A stretch of DNA of 64,000 nt from Cichorium intybus (lineage: Eukaryota > Streptophyta > Magnoliopsida > Asterales > Asteraceae), in NCBI GenBank assembly GCA_023525715.1, contig CM042017.1, forward strand, positions 81,621,357 to 81,685,356. Reading direction: 5' to 3'. The notes under the pieces are model-generated. The model was given only the letters and a program-made list of their open reading frames with translations, was not told the origin of the DNA and did not search any database. The position numbers were made by a program, and so were the translations under genes. Every line of letters begins with the position of its first letter. Position 1 is the first letter of the stretch. Positions 11,765 through 26,180 of this stretch are shown piece by piece.

Positions 11765-12887
11765 ATGTCTTCAATCATGGAAGAGTTTGATCACCTTAAA
11801 ATTCAAATGGAAGATATAATATCCGCAACCTGCAACTTCAGTCAAGACAAACGGATCGGAGGTGGTGGGTTTGGCCCGGTGTACAAAGGAGAACTCTCCT
11901 TTCCCACGGGACCAACCATGGTAGCTTTTAAACGCTTGGATCGTAGATCAGATCAAGGAAACCCTGAGTTTTGGAAGGAGATCATGATGCTTTCCAAATA
12001 CAAACATGATAACTTGATCTCTCTCCTGCGCTTTTGCAATGAGGGTGATGAGAGAGTCCTTGTGTACGAGTATGCCCCCCGTGGAAGCCTTGATAGACAT
12101 CTGAGTGACGCTAATCTTACATGGAACCAACGCCTTCATATATGCATCGGAGCTGCGCTTGCGCTGAGATATCTTCATGATCCCAGGAAAACGCAACAAA
12201 GAATCCTTCATAGAGACATTAAAAGCTCGAACATCCTTCTTGATGAGAACTGGACAGCTAAAATTTCTGATTTTGGCTTGTCAAAAATAGGTCCAGCAAA
12301 CCAACCACAAACATATCTGGTGTCGTATCCTGTTGGTACGCCTGGATATTGTGATCCTTTATATTGGGAGTTGGGCTTCCTTTCAAAAGAGTCTGACGTG
12401 TATTCCTTTGGAGTTGTACTGTTTGAAGTAATGTGCGGAAGATTATGTTGTGAATATCATAACGGTCAACTAATTGGCATTTTAGTGCCTAAGTGGAAAA
12501 AATGTTATGATGACAAAAAACTAGACGATATTATCTTTCAAGATCTAAAGGGAACGATGGTTTGGGAATCTTTGACATCATTTGCAGCCATTGCAAGACG
12601 ATGTTTAAATAGAGATCGTAAAGATCGTCCGAAGATGGATGAGATCGTGAAAGAGCTTTTGGTTGCACTTGAAAAACAAAACGTAAATATATTTTGTCTA
12701 AAAGGTTTCAAGTATCAGATCCTATTTCTCTAAGGTACTAATTTGTGAAAAAAAACTTCTTACAAAACATTGTCTATGCGATATTGATTTTTTCAAGGTC
12801 TCAAAGCCTGGCGAGACTATGAAGGCACTTCAGGTTGCAAAGATTGTAGCGGGGGTTGCAATGGACACCTCTTGCAGAGTCATGTAA
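11765..12887 (+). CDS. Receptor-like cytoplasmic Ser/Thr protein kinase, two exons
   Basis: Predicted exons are 11765-12682 and 12798-12887, joined by a 115-bp GT-AG intron with phase kept, giving 335 residues. There is no signal peptide or membrane segment, so it is probably cytosolic or peripheral. Visible motifs: glycine loop GGGGFG (32-37), ATP-binding Lys56 in VAFKR, alphaC Glu72, HRDIKSSN (149-156) with catalytic Asp151, DFG (169-171), and the activation segment GTPGYCDPLYWE. The C-terminal helix contains RPKMDEIVKELL. This matches the RLCK/FERONIA-like kinase group that is abundant in composites, often with phloem-protein-2 partners. Substrate unknown. Exon 2 is short and inferred from splice signals; if unspliced, the protein reads on into the intron and stops at 12733. 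A fragment of the same gene lies at 21080-21625. Confidence 0.8.
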
Positions 12888-13947
12888 TGAATTGTCAAAT
12901 TGAGTCCAGAATCATGCACGGTAATGTAATGTCTTCTAGACCAGTAAAGCTTTGTGTTTAACAGAATAATTTTTGTTATTCAAAAAGGTTAGGGCACAGC
13001 TTGTTGGCCGTTTGCCCTCTGATTTAAGGTAAACACTTCAATTTATATATGAAAGCTTAAAAATAAATCATTTCAATTAATTTTAAATAAAAAATATTTC
13101 TCAGGATTTTTAACTTTTAATTCAAATAAATTTTTTTAATTAATTTAAAATCTATTTCAAGTAGTTTTTCGAAACATGTAGTTTTTCAAAGCTTTTAACT
13201 TTTAATTTTTATATTATTTTTATAATTTTAAAAGATAACAAATATTTTTATCGAACAATTCGGTACAAATAAAAGTCACAATAATTGGCTATTAGTTAAT
13301 CCCTACAAGCTATCAACTAATTTTGTCAAATATGTCATCTCTTGTCATTCAAAGTTTTTAGGATCACATTTTTCTTTATTTTGATAATTTTTTCAAAATA
13401 CAAAGTTATGACAATATTTATTTTTATAAACATTGCTTCTGATATTGGTTTTTTTTTAATTGCAAACTTGCAAAATCTTCTCTATTCCAAAAAAATCCGG
13501 AGAGGAACTCATTTCGCTTTTCACCAAATGGATTCTTGATGACAAGTGGAAATCGGAAAAGGGTAAACTAGTTTTCATGGTGGTATCATGTATTTTTTCT
13601 TTATTTTTGATAATTTTTTGTAACAACTAAAACATTTTAACAAATAACTTTCAATACGCTCTACATTTTGTTATTTTATACTAAGTTTAAAGTTATATAA
13701 GACATATTTTTTAGTTCTTCGTGTCTATGTCAACAAACCTTTTAGTACGTATTAAAGTTAACTAGAATGAATAGTTGCACGTTCTGGTTGTTTTTTAATT
13801 TATTTTATATATGTCCAAAAATAAAAAGCTAAAACAGAACCATAATTTAAAAAGAAATTGAAATATGTATAAATGATAAAACTTCGAAGGCTCTAACTTA
13901 TAACATTTGAAAATCAAAGTTTAACAATAAATGAAATATGAATAATC

Positions 13948-13993
<46 letters not shown>

Positions 13994-14190
13994 AAGTAGG
14001 TTATTTAAATCAATGTGATCAAGATATATCATTTATCTTTTACCACATAAATTTGAACTTTTTTCTCTTTGTCCCACATGGATTCATACACATATCTACA
14101 TTTCCACTTTCTTTTATATGACACCACATATTTTATTTGCTTCCATTTCCATTAAGTTTGATCATATTATAACTTTCAAGTCTATTATTA
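12888..14190. other. Non-coding kinase downstream region
   Basis: AT-rich with no supported gene. It holds T/A homopolymer runs and an (ATT)n array at about 13949-13992. It is repeated nearly unchanged at 21626-22945. Confidence 0.7.
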
Positions 14191-14197
14191 ATCAATA

Positions 14198-15230
<1,033 letters not shown>

Positions 15231-16090
15231 TGAACAAAAGCATATTCTTTTTGGGTTTTTTTTGGATTGAAGCGAAAGCAAGAACGAAAAAAATCTATCT
15301 TTTAGTATTTTAGGATTTTTATGAGGTTAAAGATAAAATCCAAATTATTTTTGTATTTTTTTTATTTTTAGGTTGAAACGTAATGTAGGAGGTTTGAAAA
15401 AAAGTTAGGCATAAAAGGAATAGAATTAGGTTTAATTTTTCACTGTTGGAAATTCTATGATGAACATTGCTTGCATATAATCTGTGACAAGTCAGTTCTT
15501 GAAAAAGTTCCAAGTTCGTACAGATTAATCAATTTCAAATTCATTCCAAATTATCTGTTGATAATACTTGTGTAATTATTGATACAATCTCAACCCCAAG
15601 AAATTACTTTGTACCATGTCTACGTCAAATCAATTTGTAACATTTGTACATGTCGATACACGTTAAACATCTTGGAAAATTCCTATTTGTCATTATCTTC
15701 GAAGCAATGGCTAGGTTAAAAGTAACCGTTCATACCAACTTTGTCCATAAAAAGTTCTTTAACCAGTGTCACGACTCGTGTCTCATTTTAACGGTTGTAA
15801 TATGTTTCACATTGTAACCGGATAAAATGAAGAGATATAGAGAGAAACTGGGTAAAACGGAGAGATGAGATGTTATGACATTAGGTCTAATAAAAAGCTA
15901 GCAACATAGAGTTAATCCTTATTCTAAAGAACCGATAAAAGAAAGCGGACTTTGTTTCACTATGAAGGAGCATGCGTGTGTCAGGACTTGAGAGAGAGAG
16001 AGAGAGAGACTTTAACGTTTTCATGTAAAGAGACATAGGTGGTGTGTAAGGTTGATGTACCGTGTTGTAGGCATTTCAGCTATTCATTAA
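15231..16090. other. Non-coding interval with short (GA)n array
   Basis: No gene supported. A GA array of about 20 bp is at 15989-16009; the duplicate at 25760-25885 has expanded to about 126 bp. The Harbinger TSD TAA is at 16088-16090. Confidence 0.7.
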
Positions 16091-17477
16091 GGCTAGGGGG
16101 AGTGGGTTTGCTGAACCACTCGCCAAACCCCTCGCCTAGCTCGCTGAACCACACCACCACACTCGCTAACCCACTCGCTGAACATCTCCCTCGCCAAGGA
16201 ATTGACGAGCTCGCCAAAATCAATTCCAACGGCTACTTTCCTATTTTCCATTTTCCAAACCAAAATTTTTTAAAACCTTTACAAAAACCTTTATAAAATT
16301 CAAAAATTTTTATAAAAAAAACTAGCCGTTTTTTTTTAAAAAAACTAGCCGTTACATCTTCCCCTATATAAACACAACCCTTCTACTCTTTTATTCACAC
16401 AATCATCCCCTCTCTTCTTCCAAAATCTCTCTCAAAGTTCAATCAACATGTCTTCAAGCCAAAACAAAAACACAAAATCATCCAAATCATCCAAAACATC
16501 CAAAGCTAGCAAAAAGAAATCCGCCCCTACTTCAATTGCAACCCCTCCGGCCGGATGTTATGTACCTCAACCGGTTGACCCTTCGATGGGATATGGTCAA
16601 TATTGGGGTATGCAACACCAATATGTCAACAATTGGTTACAACAAGCTTCTTCACCACAACCATCTCCAACACAACCAACACCACCACAAATGTTTTCAC
16701 AACAAATGTCTCCACCGCTAGAATCACTTTCCCAATTCACTCCTAACTCCCAATTTTTAAGAAATGCACCCCGCCGCCTAGAACAAGACAACTCAGACGA
16801 TGAAGAAGAAGAACCCGAACAAGCTGAAGAACAAGAAGAAGAAGAAGAAGAAGACACCGGGCCAACTAACAAAGGCAAAGCCCCTAGGATCAACTGGCAT
16901 GATGATGAGGTCCGAGCTTTGGGCGAAGCTTGGGTGGATTGTTCGCAAGAAGCCGAGACAGGAATCAACCAAACTACAAACGTCTTCAAAGTGAAGGTGT
17001 GGAATAGTTGGTGTCGACGAATGGGTTCCAGCTACCGCAATCCCAATTCACTTTATTCAAAGTGGCGCACTTGCAACAAAAGTGCAATGGAATTCCAAGG
17101 GTGTCATGCCGAAGTTGAGAGACAAAGACAAAGTGGAGCCAATGGTGACGATGTTATGGCTCAAGCGAGGCTCTTGTACCATGCCCAATATGGTACTCAC
17201 TTTAACCAAGAGGTCTTTTGGGGTGCGGTCAAAGACTACGAGAAGTGGAGACAGCTAGAGTCCTTTGACCAATTTGTTGTCCACTTATCAAAGAGGCACA
17301 AAGCCTCCGAATCCACACAATCCCCTTCCTCGGATCCAAGTGTTAGCTTCAACCTCAATAATGATCCGCCACGTCCCATGGGACGTGATGAAGCAAAGAG
17401 AAAGACAAGAGGCAAAAGTCAAGCCACTAGCACAAGCACAAATAGTAGTGTGCATGAAGATATAGTGGCTTTGTCCG
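16091..17477 (+). mobile_element. PIF/Harbinger-like element, copy A, 3' end missing
   Basis: Starts GGCTAGGGGGAGTGG after TAA, as in the complete copy at 30573-32436. It is homologous to that copy until 17477 in the ORF, where hAT sequence takes over. A TATATAAA box is at 16365-16372, 76 bp before the ATG. Confidence 0.85.
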
Positions 17478-17494
17478 AAAGCCCAAATTTTTAA
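16448..17494 (+). pseudogene. Truncated Harbinger ORF1 (Myb/SANT-like protein), copy A
   Basis: 348 codons, of which the first ~343 match the complete 404-residue protein at 30929-32143. The last residues come from the hAT element, followed by a stop. The Ser/Lys-rich N-terminus, Pro/Gln-rich segment, acidic stretch (114-138) and Myb/SANT-like domain (about 148-285) are retained. The C-terminal helical segment is lost. The few differences from copy B include Arg for His in the SKW(R/H)TCNK segment and Ser for Gly in DPSV(S/G)FN. ORF1 proteins bind element ends and help transposase reach the nucleus; the truncated form is probably non-functional. Confidence 0.8.
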
Positions 17495-20400
17495 GTCCAA
17501 AGAGTCCAAGTCGGCCCAATCTTGGGCGTTAATCTGATTTCACGCGTGAAAGGGAGAAGCCGAAACTGGAGCGGGAATACTAGCACTGGAAACTAAGAGA
17601 CGCGTTGAAAATAGGAAACAATTAAACCAAAACGGCAAAAAGATCAAATCGAGGTAATCACTGATTTCAAACGGATCCTTCCTGATTTTTCTCTCCTTCC
17701 CTCTTTCTCTGATTTCGCTCAAAGCTTCAAACGAACGGAAATATTGATTTCGCATCAGGTGATTTGATTTTGCTCAAACTGAAATCGCATTTGACAATCG
17801 TTTCAATAGGAATCCGAAAATTTCTTTTGCTCAAACTAATCAGACAATCGTTTCAATTGGAATCAGACAACTTCAATCAATCGAACTCCAGGTAACTATA
17901 AACTATTTGATTTTTTCAATCGACAATTTCAATCACGGTTTGGAACTCAATCAAGATTTTCTGAAATCAGGAAGACGGGAACTCACTGAATTTCAATTGG
18001 AATCAGACAACTTCAATCAGGAAGACGACAATTTCAATCGTTTTGGCTCTTCACGGTTTGGAACTCAATCGAACCAGGTAATTATTTGATTTTTTCGTAT
18101 GCTGTTTTTCTTATTTGGAATTCACTTGTTAATTCTCGATTCTCAAATCAAGTTATATATGGTTTCTGATTTCTGCTACTTTTATATAGTTTTTGAATTC
18201 ACTTGGAGTTCACTTGATTTTTTCGTATGCTGTTTTTTGTTTTTCTTAATTGGACCGGCCCTAGCTTTTGGTTTGCTGTTTGCAGACATTGAAGTAGTGT
18301 CTTCTGATTTTCATCTTTTGGGTTTTGATTTGAAGAGGCATGTTTGAACTCGGGAACTGAAATCACGATTTTGATCAGGTTGTATCTTTCTTTTCTATAT
18401 CTTTTATTGTTATAGTTGAGTTTTGAAAATGTTTCCCCGACAACAACCATCGGGTGCTCAAAACAGAAAACGGAAAAAAAGAGAACAAGAAATGGCTAAT
18501 TCCTTACGAGGGTCTTTAAATAAATATTTTGTTAGAAATCAAAATGCAAATGAAAATAATACTAATCCCGTTGATAATCCAAATGATTTTGAAAACAATG
18601 ATCCAATTAGAAGTTCTAATGATCCGATTGATATTTCTAAGGATTTTGAAAATAATGAGTTTGTTGATAAAGATAAACCAAGTGATTTTAATATTTTTGA
18701 TCCTAGAGTGTGGGATGAATTAGATTCAAAAATGAAAGATTTACTTATAGAAAAAGGCCCTAATAGGGAAATTGAAACAAACACACTTTTTCCAAAAGAT
18801 GCATTTGGAAGGCATTTTTCTAATGACTTTTTTATTCGTAAATTAATAAATGGTGATGTTTTTGATAGAAAATGGTTAGTGTATTCAAAAGAGCTTGATA
18901 AAGTTTTTTGTTTTTTTTGTAAGTTGTTTAAAACCGTTCGTACTAAAAGTAACTTGGCATTTGAAGGATTAAATGATTGGAAACATCTTAGTGAAACATT
19001 AAGGCAACATGAAAATAGTTCCGATCATATGATTAACTTAAGAACTTGGACCGAAACACGAATTAGGTTAAATAAAAGTGAAACAATTGATAAAGAGTTA
19101 CAAGAAATGATTAAAAAAGATACTGAACATTGGAAAGATGTTATGGTTAAAATTATTGCTGTTGTAAAATGTTTAGCAAAAAATAATTTGGCTTTTCGTG
19201 GCACAAATGAAAAAATTTATGAAGAATCAAATGGTAATTTTTTAAGTGTACTTGAAAGCATTGCCGACTTTGATCTTGTAATGAAAGAACATTTTCGATT
19301 AATTCAAGACAAAGAAACACATAATCATTATCTTAGTCATAAAATTCAAAATGAATTAATCGAAATGTTGGCATCCGAAGTAAAAAATGAAATTATTAAA
19401 AATGTTAAAGAGTCAAAATATTTTTCTATAATTCTTGATTGCACTCCGGATGCAAGTCGCCAAGAACAAATGACTTTGATTATAAGATGTGTGGATATGG
19501 TAAGCATTCCAATAAAAGTAGAAGAGTTTTTTTTAGAGTTTTTAATTGTAGAAGATACATCCGGTCTAGGTCTTTTAAATGCTTTACAAGATGCTCTAAA
19601 ATCTCTTGATTTGAATATTAATAATGTTCGTGGTCAAGGGTATGATAATGGAGCTAATATGAAAGGAAAACACCATGGTGTACAAAAACGTTTGCTTGAT
19701 ATAAACCCTAGAGCTTTTTATATGCCTTGTGGATGTCATAGTTTAAATTTAGTTTTATGTGATATGGCAAATTCTTGCCACAAGGAAAAAACGTTTTTTG
19801 GTACATGTCAAACAATTTATAATGTTTTTTCTACTTCCACAAAAAGATGGAGTATTTTACTTAAATATTTAGATGAACTAACACTTAAATCATTATCCGC
19901 CACTCGTTGGGAAAGTCATATTGAAAGTGTTAAAGCAATAAAAACTCAATTTCCTCAAATAAGAAAAGCTTTGAAAAAATTAGCCAAAATAAGTGAAGAT
20001 GGAAAAGTGGTGCGAGATGCCGAATCTCTTTTAAATGGTGAATTTTCTAGTTTCGAATTTATTTTAAGTTTAATTATATGGTATGAAGTTTTATATAGAA
20101 TTAATCTTGTTAGTAAGAAATTACAATCCAAAGATATGCTTATTGATGTTGCGGTAAAAAATTTGGAGGGGCTAATTAATTTTTTTGAAGAATATAGAGA
20201 AATTGGGTTTGATAAGGCAATTATTGAAGCTAAAGAAATAGCAATTAATATTGAAATTGAACCCGAATTTCCAAGAAAACGTATTTCTAATAGAAAAAAA
20301 CAATTTGATGAAATTCTAAATACCGAAAGAGAGCATCAATCTTTGCAAGAAGCATTTAGAAAGGATTATTTTCTTATTCTTGTAGATATGGCTCTTAGTC

Positions 20401-21083
20401 AATTGAGAACTAGATTTGAACAAATGAAATATTTTGAGTCTATTTTTGGTTTTTTGTTTGATGGTTCAAAACTAATTTCTTTACTTGATGATGAACTAAA
20501 AAAATGTTGTTTAAATCTAGAATCCAATTTAACAAATGGTGAAGAAGTTGATATTGATGGTGAAGGTTTATTTATAGAGTTACAACTTTTGTAGAAAATG
20601 TTGCCGGGTGAAGCGTACAAAGGTGAAAGTCCATGGACATCTATTCAAATAATGGAGTTTGCAAGAAGAATGGACATGTTCCCGAACGTGTTGGTTGCAT
20701 ATAAAATTTTGTTGACTGTGCCGGTTACGGTAGCTTCGGCGGAAAGAAGTTTTTCAAAATTGAAGCTTTTGAAATCATATCTACGTAGCACCATGACTCA
20801 AGAAAGATTGAACGGATTAGCAATTTTATGTATCGAAAGTCGATTTCTAAAGAATCTTGATTATCCTAAAATAATAGATGTTTTTGCTTCAAAAAATGCA
20901 CGAAGGCATCGTTTTAGGTGATATTTGTCTTTTTTTTTTGGGTTGTATTAGTATGGATTTGGTTTGACTACAAGTTTTAACGCATTTTTGTTTTATAAGT
21001 TTTTTTTTATGTATTTTGTCTATTGTACAAGGGCATCAAATTGTTATTTCGCCCAGGGTAGTGAAACTTATTGGACCGCCCTG
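17478..21083 (+). mobile_element. hAT element (ZMYM1-like/DUF4371 group) at the duplication junction
   Basis: Contains a broken hAT transposase (18429-20921). The right end reads GGACCGCCCTG(G), giving a terminus CAGGGCGGTCC in reverse, typical of hAT; it abuts kinase sequence at 21080-21084. The left end, next to the truncated Harbinger ORF, starts AAAGCCCAAATTTTTAAG without a recognisable CAGGG-type terminus, so the 5' TIR appears lost. A TIR-like GGACCGGCCCTAG is at about 18251-18263, inside the 5' non-coding part. No matching 8-bp TSD can be seen, since the two flanks come from different loci. Confidence 0.75.
18429..20921 (+). pseudogene. hAT transposase with TTF-type zinc finger and DUF4371, one in-frame stop
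   Basis: The frame opens at ATG 18429 and is interrupted by a single TAG at 20592-20594; the same frame then continues to 20921, for about 831 codons in all. Features: TTF-like zinc-finger residues Cys161/Cys164 (FCFFCKLF) with His194 and His200; catalytic-core segments ILDCTPDASRQEQM (Asp337) and RGQGYDNGANMKG (Asp406); and, after the stop, the hAT dimerisation region VPVTVASAERSFSKLKLLKS. Family members are cut-and-paste transposases. Since the stop removes the dimerisation domain, the product is probably inactive unless read through. Codon use is AT-rich, like the surroundings. Confidence 0.85.
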
Positions 21084-21625
21084 GATATTGTGATCCTTTA
21101 TATTGGGAGTTGGGCTTCCTTTCAAAAGAGTCTACGTGTATTCCTTTGGAGTTGTACTGTTTGAAGTAATGTGCGGAAGATTATGTTGTGAATATCATAA
21201 CGGTCAACTGATTGGCATTTTAGTGCCTAAGTGGAAAAAATGTTATGATGACAAAAAACTAGACGATATTATCTTTCAAGATCTAAAGGGAACGATGGTT
21301 TGGGAATCTTTGACATCGTTTGCAGCCATTGCAAGACGCTGTTTAAATAGAGATCGTAAAGATCGTCCGAAGATGGATGAGATCGTGAAAGAGCTTTTGG
21401 TTGCACTTGAAAAACAAAACGTAAGTATATTTTGTCTAAAAGGTTTCAAGTATCAGATCCTATTTCTCTAAGGTACTAATTTGTGAAAAAAAACTTCTTA
21501 CAAAACATTGTCTATGCGATATTGATTTTTTCAAGGTCTCAAAGCCTGGCGAGACTATGAAGGCACTTCAGGTTGCAAAGATTGTAGCAGGGGTTGCAAT
21601 GGACACCTCTTGCAGAGTCATGTAA
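21080..21625 (+). pseudogene. Kinase gene 3' fragment (duplicate)
   Basis: Matches the kinase from GTPGYCDPLY onward: exon-1 part 21080-21420, intron 21421-21535, exon 2 21536-21625. The N-lobe, catalytic loop and DFG are absent because the segment starts at the hAT junction. One base is missing in the GAGTCT-ACGTG region (about 21132) compared with copy A, shifting the frame just before VYSFGVVLFE. It therefore cannot encode a kinase. The intron donor is GTAAGT here against GTAAAT in the intact gene. Confidence 0.9.
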
Positions 21626-22700
21626 TGAATTGTCAGATTGAGTCCAGAATCATGCACGGTAATGTAATGTCTTCTAGACCAGTAAAGTTTTGTGTTGTTA
21701 AGTTTTGTGTTTAACAGAATAATTTTTGTTATTCAAAAAGGTTAGGGCACAGCTTGTTGGCCGTTTGCCCTCTGTTTTGAGGTAAACACTTCAATTTATA
21801 TATAAAAGCTTAAAAATAAATCATTTCAATTAATTTTAAATAAAAAATATTTCTCAGGATTTTTAACTTTTAATTCAAATAAATTTTTTTAATTAATTTA
21901 AAATCTATTTCAAGTAGTTTTTCGAAACATGTAGTTTTTCAAAGCTTTTAACTTTTAATTTTTATATTATTTTTATAATTTTAAAAGATAACAAATATTT
22001 TTATCGAACAATTCGGTACAAATAAAAGTCACAATAATTGGCTATTAGTTAATCCCTACAAGCTATCAACTAATTTTGTCAAATATGTCATCTCTTGTCA
22101 TTCAAAGTTTTTAGGATCACATTTTTCTTTATTTTGATAATTTTTTCAAAATACAAAGTTATGACAATATATATTTTTATAAACATTGCTTCTGATATTG
22201 GTTTTTTTTTAATTGCAAACTTGCAAAATCTTCTCTATTCCAAAAAAATCCGGAGAGGAACTCATTTCGCTTTTCACCAAATGGATTCTTGATGACAAGT
22301 GGAAATCGGAAAAGGGTAAACTAGTTTTCATGGTGGTATCATGTATTTTTTCTTTATTTTTGATAATTTTTTGTAACAACTAAAACATTTTAGCAAATAA
22401 CTTTCAATACGCTCTACATTTTGTTATTTTATACTAAGTTTAAAGTTATATAAGACATATTTTTTAGTTCTTCGTGTCTATGTCAACAAACCTTTTAGTA
22501 CGTATTAAAGTTAACTAGAATGAATAGTTGCACGTTCTGGTTGTTTTTTAATTTATTTTATATATGTCCAAAAATAAAAAGCTAAAACAGAACCATAATT
22601 TAAAAAGAAATTGAAATATGTATAAATGATAAAACTTCGAAGGCTCTAACTTATAACATTTGAAAATCAAAGTTTAACAATAAATGAAATATGAATAATC

Positions 22701-22740
<40 letters not shown>

Positions 22741-22945
22741 AAGTATGTTATTTAAATCAATGTGATCAAGATATATCATTTATCTTTTACCACATAAATT
22801 TGAACTTTTTTCTCTTTGTCCCACATGCATTCATACACATATCTACATTTCCACTTTCTTTTATATGACACCACATATTTTATTTGCTTCTATTTCCATT
22901 AAGTTTGATCATATTATAACTTTCAAGTCTATTATTAATCAATAT
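21626..22945. other. Non-coding duplicate of the kinase downstream region
   Basis: Nearly identical to 12888-14190, including the (ATT)n array (22701-22739). No gene seen. Confidence 0.7.
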
Positions 22946-22946
22946 T

Positions 22947-24325
<1,379 letters not shown>

Positions 24326-24399
<74 letters not shown>
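24326..24399. repeat. (TA)n microsatellite
   Basis: About 37 units; shorter counterpart of the 14538-14634 array. Confidence 0.9.
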
Positions 24400-24402
<3 letters not shown>

Positions 24403-25000
24403 GTGTGTACTCGCGCGATGCTACGGCGGCAGATAGTTTGTTTCAATGAATATTTGTTTTGGATACATGTCATGTTCCAAATAACATATAATGCATAGTG
24501 ACAATACAATCTCAATAAAAAAGCGGATAGTTTCTAAGATGTACCATGAGCATATGTAAATCAAAACTTTAGTTATATATTCTTGGGCGAATATGTTACT
24601 ATCACGTAAAACTTTTAGATACACCACTTTTGATGTATAGACTTTAATTTGATTAGAAATTTTGGTAGCATTCACTAAGACTCTTTTATTTTCACATGAT
24701 ATTCCTCTAGAGAACGCCACTTAAAGTTGATCATGTTGAAATATTGATTCTAGTAGAAAAACACCAATATTTGGAATTATCTTCCATCGACTTTTATTGA
24801 TTGTCATATCAAAGCGAAACTGAATTGGAAATTGTTTTCGTTTTGGTTTGAATGGAAACACGTGGGTAAGTTTCAGAACATTTTTGCAACCTTCAGTCCA
24901 GTCCAACACAGTAACAGTTGGTAATAAGACATGCACGTTAGGAAATCCACGAGGAAAAGTGAATCCGAATTCAATGTCCATAAACTTCTTCAAAATTTGA
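24399..25000 (-). pseudogene. Helitron helicase C-terminal remnant, duplicate copy
   Basis: Same FPIQFRFDMTINKS and LSRGISCENKRVLV segments as 14634-15230, with the same stop between them. A few small indels separate the copies. It was duplicated with the kinase segment rather than inserted independently. Confidence 0.7.
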
Positions 25001-25888
<888 letters not shown>

Positions 25889-25925
25889 TAACGTTTTCAT
25901 GTAAAGAGACATAGGTGGTGTGTAA

Positions 25926-26109
25926 TATTACGAATAATAATATGCACTAATATGTTTCCTTGTACAGTCCTACAATTGCTCCTGTAATCTTGTGTGCTTG
26001 CCTTGTATATTCCTACAATTGCTCCTGTAATCTTGTGTGCCTTCGCTATATATATTGATGAATAATATTGAAGGCAATCATTAAGCCTTTTACAATCAAA
26101 CCCTTTTCA
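25926..26109 (+). repeat. RE1-like Copia 5' LTR
   Basis: 184 bp. It contains two copies of CCTACAATTGCTCCTGTAATCTTGTGTGC-type sequence in tandem and TATATATA at about 26047. Confidence 0.93.
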
Positions 26110-26121
26110 TGGTATCAGAGC
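26110..26121 (+). other. Primer-binding site (tRNA-Met type)
   Basis: TGGTATCAGAGC immediately follows the 5' LTR. Confidence 0.9.
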
Positions 26122-26180
26122 GTTATAACTCGGAAGAGTATAGCGATCCTTCATCTGTAATCTTCTTCTAAACCTTTCCC

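Noticed and set aside
16597..16989. 130-codon minus-strand frame opposite the Harbinger ORF1 (also 31078-31470)
   Set aside because: Antisense shadow of a low-complexity acidic region.
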